In this document: piece after piece, positions 59,400-64,000 of the stretch
How the letters are laid out: every line of letters starts with the position of its first letter
How positions within the stretch are numbered: the stretch's first letter is position 1
DNA from: Ricordea florida
Lineage: Eukaryota; Cnidaria; Anthozoa; Corallimorpharia; Ricordeidae
Assembly (NCBI GenBank): GCA_949710005.1
Contig: OX453282.1
Location: 16,937,945 to 17,001,944 of the forward strand
Length of the DNA stretch: 64,000 nt
Direction: 5' to 3'
Made by a program: the position numbers and the translations under genes
The notes under the pieces: model-generated
What the model was told of the DNA's origin: nothing
What the model saw: only the letters and a program-made list of their open reading frames with translations
The model's database searches: none

Positions 59400-61950
59400 A
59401 TGACACGCGAAATCTCCATAACGGGTGAAACTTTGGCTTGGTTGGATTAATTGATACCTTTTAGGGAATGCAATCGTTCATCAACGACTTAATTTGTCCA
59501 ACAATTCCAACATTTGACATATTTTACTCTGTAATACAGTAGCTCTTACACATTTCAAGGAGCAAGGATGTGTTCTTTAATTTATATTAACTTTTGCATA
59601 GATTTTTACATGATAGAAGAAATTGTGTGCACTAAAACTGGTCTGAAAAAGATTATGCATAGGCTTTATGTCAAACCTGTGCATTAATAATCAAGTTATA
59701 AGAAAATATTCCAAGGGTAGGGTGACTCCTGATGTAATTTTAATAAATTTATTTGATCCTGTTAGCCCTTTAACCAAACAAAAAATAACTAGTTTCCAAA
59801 CCCTGGGCCTTACAAAATACTTCAAAAAATTGAATTCCAGCCCTTTCAAATACCTGAAGCCTGAAAAATGGTACCCCTAAGCAGATCCTTTGATTGTGTA
59901 TAAAGGAGATATCATTCACTTCTCCTCCGTCTGCTCAAGTCCTTTATCAGAGGCAACTGGAGCATTGTTCTGGCACCCATCCACAATGCACGGGTACATT
60001 TTTCAGTTAAAATGTATGTGGGTTTATTTCATTCTTGACTGAAAGTAGATTACTATGAGCAGGATATTTTTTTGCCAAGATCACCTAATTGGATTTGAGT
60101 AAGATAGATGCAAGGTAGGTTTCAAGAACTGAAAATCGTTCCAAACCCACAATTTGGCAACATCACACCCCCCCCCCCCCCCCCCTCCAACACACACCAC
60201 GGCTACCTTCTCGCCCCTGGTCTGCAACCCCATTCACATAAGGAAACAAGAAATCACTGCATTCAGTTTCTGTTGAATAGCTTGAATTTATTATCACCAG
60301 ATCATGATCATAACAATAAATACACATGTATAGACTACTGTAAACATATTATTATTCACTCAAAATATTTCCCCAATTCTGATTGGCTAAAAGCACATGT
60401 TTAATTCACCATAACCAGTTACTGATGACCAAATTTGGAAAAACGTTTGTGTTTAATGAGAAATGACGTCAAAAATGTAGCCTACAGGTTAATGAACAGT
60501 TAACTGAGAAGACCTGGGGACAAGGTTGAGTTGCTTTGGTTGTGAAAACAAAAATGGCCGACACTTCACCCGTTTCCAGAGTAATAACTACAGCTGGAAC
60601 TAGGCAAAGTAATAGTTAAAAACATAGCAAAAACAGCAATAAGACAACTCATTCATTCAGTAACTGCTTAATATTAACTATTAACACTTGAGAATTAAAT
60701 CATGCCCTTTTTTAAAATAATAAATTTCAAAATACAATAAGTTTATTTTGGAATTTCCTTTAAGTGTGCAATATGCAGTATAAAATCAGCTTTGTTGTGC
60801 TTTAAATGTGCTCATCATTTACACTGGCCATAGGCAATCATTATTGCGGTTCCATTTAAGAGGCTCTTCTCATGTCTTGATCATGTGATCAACTTTTGGT
60901 AATCACGAAAGCATAGCAAAAGCTGAAAGAGCATATTAAGATTAGGCAACCTGAAAATTTTCAGCCCTATCCCTCAAAAGAAGCAATAATTCATGCAATG
61001 GCCACCAAAAGTTGGAAGCATTGTATGAGAAAAACAACTTTACCATCCAGTCACATGTGCATGGTTTTACATAAGAATTCTGTAATTTCGAAATTTTCAA
61101 AACTGTCATGAAATAATACCAAAAGCATTACAGGGCTCAAATATCCTTTTAAGTCATAACAGGCAATTTGAGTCCTTAAATGGGGAAGGAAAATATTTAA
61201 CGACAGTTTAAACATTTTAGAACTTACAAGGATTTGTATCAAAAACCATGCAAGAGTGACTTAGTGGCAAAAGTTGTTTTTCTCATACAAATACTTCTAA
61301 CTTTGAGCTTGTGCTAACAAATTCTTTTACGAAGAACTGTTTTCGTGTTTACCAAAGGTTGATCATGTGATCACAGTTATGCAAAGACCATATTGTGGCC
61401 TTTTTTTCACCATACTAATAATTATGAATGAATGTAAACAGGCCAGGCAACTATAAACTATCCTTCCTGAAATGACCAACTATTTCAAAATATTGTTACC
61501 CTTAAAGCTGTTTTTCACTAACAACAGAGTCACAGTCAGTGTCTTAATCAGAAGTGTGAAAACCGTGTTCTAATTCCACTTATGACTCCATCAATTGCCA
61601 ACTAGTGAAAACCCAATTGCAAGCAGAGGCAGAATTAAACTCATCGCAATGCCTTTGAATGGATTGTTTTTTCACCAGATCGAGTCTTACAAAATGTATG
61701 ACTCTGGTTATGACTCCGATCTTTGATTGTCACTGAGTCATAGGAACTAAAGTTAAAAATACATTAATCATAAAAAGTTTATTCATAATGGTTTGAAAAG
61801 TGGAGTCCTTTTCCAGATATGAAATTTAGCCACAAAATAGAAACACAGTCTTCGTTCAAAGGAGACTTTTCAATTACTCTGTTTAATATTTTTTTTTTAA
61901 ATTCAAATTATGTAATAGTGTAACTCATTGCAGAGTCCAACATTTAACAG
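59400..61950. other. Intergenic, mostly repeats; no supportable gene
   Basis: Contains a C-run (60166-60186) and an inverted-repeat element (60877-61372). ORFs such as 59668-59880 and 60108-60404 lack recognisable motifs. Confidence 0.45.
60877..61372. mobile_element. MITE-like inverted repeat (~500 bp)
   Basis: TTGATCATGTGATCAACTTTTGGTAATCAC near 60877 is mirrored by ACCAAAGGTTGATCATGTGATCA near 61350-61372. An inner pair (GTATGAGAAAAACAACTTT at about 61024 and its complement near 61272) extends the symmetry. Confidence 0.65.
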
Positions 61951-61960
61951 ATTAAAAACC

Positions 61961-62560
61961 TTAACAGTGTAGTTTGAGTGGGAGAGGACAAACTACTAAC
62001 ACATGCTCCCGTTGAATAACACTAAATACTGGCACAAACCTTCCATGTACTCTCTTAACAGGAATGAAAGTAGCCTCACCTTCCAATTCAAAGAGATCCT
62101 TGCACCACACCTCCACTGGAGCACCTAAGGAGTACCGAGAAGGATGTGATTGAAACCAGCGCACAAAAGCAAGTATGCACGGAAGAGGCTGTCTATTGAC
62201 TTTGATTGTCTGTTCCATGAAAAACTGAATGATTCCAGGCCTAAGATCACTTCCACTGGTGTCAATTTTTCCTCCAAGAGCACACCACCTTGCAAGAATA
62301 TATGATGATCTGTCTCCTCGTGAGAGGCTTGAACCATATTTATCTCCAGAAAATGTGCACAATGCAAATCTCTTGAAATGGCCAGTAATGGATTCTTCAT
62401 CCACATCATCAAAAATGCTTGTGTAGCACTTCTTTAAATATGGGAGGAACTCGTCGCCCAAGCAATCTCTGTGATGAGGCCCACAACAAACATATGAAGA
62501 ATCTTTGGCAGACCAAGTGACATCTTTGCGGACATTTCCAATAGAAAGCATACTGGTCAT
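61961..62560 (-). CDS. C-terminal portion of an EnSpm/CMC-like transposon protein, 199-aa ORF
   Basis: Uninterrupted ORF with YVCCGPHHRDCLGDEFLPYL, KYGSSLSRGDRSSYILARWC, GGKIDTSGSDLRPGIIQFFM, WFQSHPSRYSLGAPVEVWCK and VHGRFVPVFSVIQREHVLVV. I recall this string of motifs as the C-terminus of coral EnSpm-like (Transposase_21/DUF4218) proteins. The transposase core is absent upstream, so this is either an internally deleted copy or a separate ORF. It starts 34 bases after the stop of the next gene. Confidence 0.5.
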   Translation of the reverse strand: MTSMLSIGNVRKDVTWSAKDSSYVCCGPHHRDCLGDEFLPYLKKCYTSIFDDVDEESITGHFKRFALCTFSGDKYGSSLSRGDRSSYILARWCALGGKIDTSGSDLRPGIIQFFMEQTIKVNRQPLPCILAFVRWFQSHPSRYSLGAPVEVWCKDLFELEGEATFIPVKRVHGRFVPVFSVIQREHVLVVCPLPLKLHC

Positions 62561-62593
62561 GATTAAGTTTAATATATTATTTATGATTAATGA

Positions 62594-63188
62594 TTAACTT
62601 TCAGGAGACAAAATATCATGCACTAGTACTGCATCCTCCTCTTCAAGCTCTTGAACATTTGTGCCTGATGGTCCTGTAAATTAGAATTATTGATTTTGAT
62701 TGCTATATAATACATTTATGTATCCAGAATCCTGCACTTTAGAATACGAAATTTGGCACAAGGAATCTGGAATCTCATTTCATACAACTGGAATCCAGAA
62801 TCCAAGCTCCAATGACAAAGAAACAAATCAAGTGCCTGGATCCGAAATCCAAGGATTGGAATCCAGAATACAAGACTGTTTTAGGGTAAAATATGGGTAA
62901 AACGACAAAATGGTTAGATAAATTACATTTAATTGCTAATATGCATAGGAAGTTTGTCCACCACGTTTTTGTACCTTGAGATGTTGCTTCGATTCCCTGA
63001 TCCTCAGCCTCGTGCCCCATATTTCTGTCAACGTTAACATCTTCGAAATCATCACCTGCAATTTCCTCCTCTTCTGAAGAATATACTTCTTCCCTAGTTT
63101 TATGACAATATAGATCAGCGTGAAGCCTGTGAGTCCTTAACGTTACATATTCCTCACAGTGCTCGCAAAACTTTCTTTTGGATGCCAT
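62594..63188 (-). CDS. 97-aa two-exon protein with N-terminal Cys/His finger and acidic tail
   Basis: Exon 1 (63188-62975) begins MASKRKFCEHCEEYVTLRTH, a CxxC...H-x3-H finger, then an acidic region (YSSEEEEIAGDDFEDVN). Donor CAAG|GTAC. Exon 2 (62673-62594; acceptor TTTACAG) adds GPSGTNVQELEEEDAVLVHD and stops at TAA 62594-62596. Such FC-HC fingers open the transposon proteins whose C-terminus is encoded just downstream (61961-62560), so the pair is probably one EnSpm-like element with its catalytic core deleted. Confidence 0.55.
62735..62880. repeat. Degenerate GGAATCCAGAATCC repeat tract in the intron
   Basis: ATCCAGAATCC, GGAATCTGGAATCTC, GGAATCCAGAATCCAAG and GGAATCCAGAATACAAG recur over about 145 bases. 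Confidence 0.65.
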
Positions 63189-63217
63189 ATAAAATCACAA
63201 TCTCACACACGTCTCAA

Positions 63218-63287
63218 GAGTGAGTAGTACAATGTAGTCACCAGATTCTCACGAGTGAGAAGAACAATGTAGTCACCAGGTTCTCTC
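63218..63287. repeat. Two tandem 35-bp units upstream of the 97-aa gene
   Basis: GAGTGAGTAGTACAATGTAG at 63218 repeats as GAGTGAGAAGAACAATGTAG at 63253, each followed by TCACCAG-TTCTC. Confidence 0.8.
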
Positions 63288-63475
63288 GAACATTCGCATT
63301 TTACGTCAGTGGACGTCAGCGCTGTTTCAGCCAATAGTCAACGTACCAGCGGTGTCGAATTTCGCATTCAAACCTTGAGCGCCATTTTCATCTCTTTCTT
63401 CTGTTTGTGAGACTTGTTCTTGCCGCTCGATCGATCCGTTCTTTATTCGTTACGTTAAGTACCAGTTTATTTTCC

Positions 63476-64000
63476 ATGGCCAGAAACCGCCCAGACAGGG
63501 GAAGCAGACGTCGAGTGGAGGAGACATCGGGTATGAGGAATGCCAACGGAAAAACGCCTGGAAGGTCATCCTCAACATCGAAAGGTGGCGGTTCAAACGT
63601 ACCAACAACGCCTCCTTCGGCTTCAAGTTCATTAGCATCTCCCAGTGGCTCCTCAGCCACAACCACCCCGCAACCCTTACAATCGACACCTGAGTCGATA
63701 AACTCGCAATCGAGCGCTAGTACGCCGATGGAGCAACTTCAGAATACCCGTACGCCGATAGTTCCAACAAGGCCCACAAACGAGGGCGGCCGAATCAATC
63801 GTGATCTCGCGCCATTGCTGGACGTGAACGCGGATGAAAGTGTACAAGGAGGTCAAGTACCAGTGGAAATTCTTGACCACCTTAAATCATTTATACAGAG
63901 ACAGGAGGAGTTCAACCAGCGCCTCGAACAGAGGATCGAAGAAAACATCACCCAAAGCCAAAAAGGGCGGGAAAAAAAGTCAAGACGCTTGCCCAAGGCT
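63476..64000 (+). CDS. N-terminal part of an unidentified protein, open at the window edge (175+ aa)
   Basis: ATG at 63476 in a good context (TTCCATGG) opens a frame without stop to base 64000. It starts MARNRPDRGSRRRVEETSGM, continues Ser/Thr/Pro-rich, and ends with a helical coiled-coil-like stretch (SFIQRQEEFNQRLEQRIEEN). This layout is common for ORF1/gag-like proteins of animal retroelements and some regulators. Without the rest I do not assign it. Confidence 0.6.
   Translation, partial: MARNRPDRGSRRRVEETSGMRNANGKTPGRSSSTSKGGGSNVPTTPPSASSSLASPSGSSATTTPQPLQSTPESINSQSSASTPMEQLQNTRTPIVPTRPTNEGGRINRDLAPLLDVNADESVQGGQVPVEILDHLKSFIQRQEEFNQRLEQRIEENITQSQKGREKKSRRLPKA

Noticed and set aside
63388-63880. 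Minus-strand ORFs near the right edge
   Set aside because: They are shadows of the plus-strand ORF starting at 63476, which has the better start context and composition.
1-64000. CRISPR arrays, operons or ribosome-binding sites
   Set aside because: None seen; spliced genes and SINEs show this is animal nuclear DNA.

Overview
The window is metazoan nuclear DNA, most likely from a stony coral or a close anthozoan. It is AT-rich with intron-split genes, a GFP-like gene with the usual anthozoan five-exon layout, a kinase of a type I recall as expanded in corals and anemones, and dense short DNA transposons and tRNA-derived SINEs. I see no prokaryotic operons and no CRISPR array. All family assignments rest on my reading of the translation and of splice-site phase; no search was run.

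Layout. 1-4085: a Helitron (minus strand) decayed by several frameshifts and stops. 5052-6222 and 15803-18298: two copies, in the same orientation, of a ~1.2 kb unit carrying a broken small secreted-protein gene; copy B is interrupted by two younger elements. Between the copies lies an intact GFP-like gene (8778-12216) with a Met-Tyr-Gly chromophore and Lys where the catalytic Arg normally sits. 19398-20205: a dead Crypton-type tyrosine recombinase (DUF3504). 20.2-26.3 kb: fold-back elements. 26253-47446: a minus-strand EFCAB7 orthologue, for which I place ten exons with compatible phases; two stretches remain unplaced. Its large intron holds a small intact four-exon plus-strand gene of unknown function (30033-30908). 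The same intron also holds an apparently intact five-exon minus-strand gene (32356-35809) joining an MBD-like domain to a Mutator-like DDE transposase domain and a C-terminal zinc knuckle.

47958-51259 is a 3.3 kb element with TTA target duplication and inverted ends (PIF/Harbinger-like), followed by a broken Harbinger-type accessory protein (51459-52020). 52430-53193 is a LINE fragment split by a 398 bp MITE. 53303-53698 is an AT-rich ORF with a SAP-like start. 57898-59370 is a two-exon protein kinase (minus). 61961-63188 holds two minus-strand ORFs of an EnSpm/CMC-like transposon family. At 63476 an ORF opens and runs off the right edge.

Host genes that look functional are the GFP-like gene, EFCAB7 (a cilium/Hedgehog-associated EF-hand protein in vertebrates), the kinase and the small 121-aa gene. 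The MBD-transposase gene could be a young transposon or a domesticated gene. Most of the remaining sequence consists of mobile elements, and nested insertions allow their relative order to be read.
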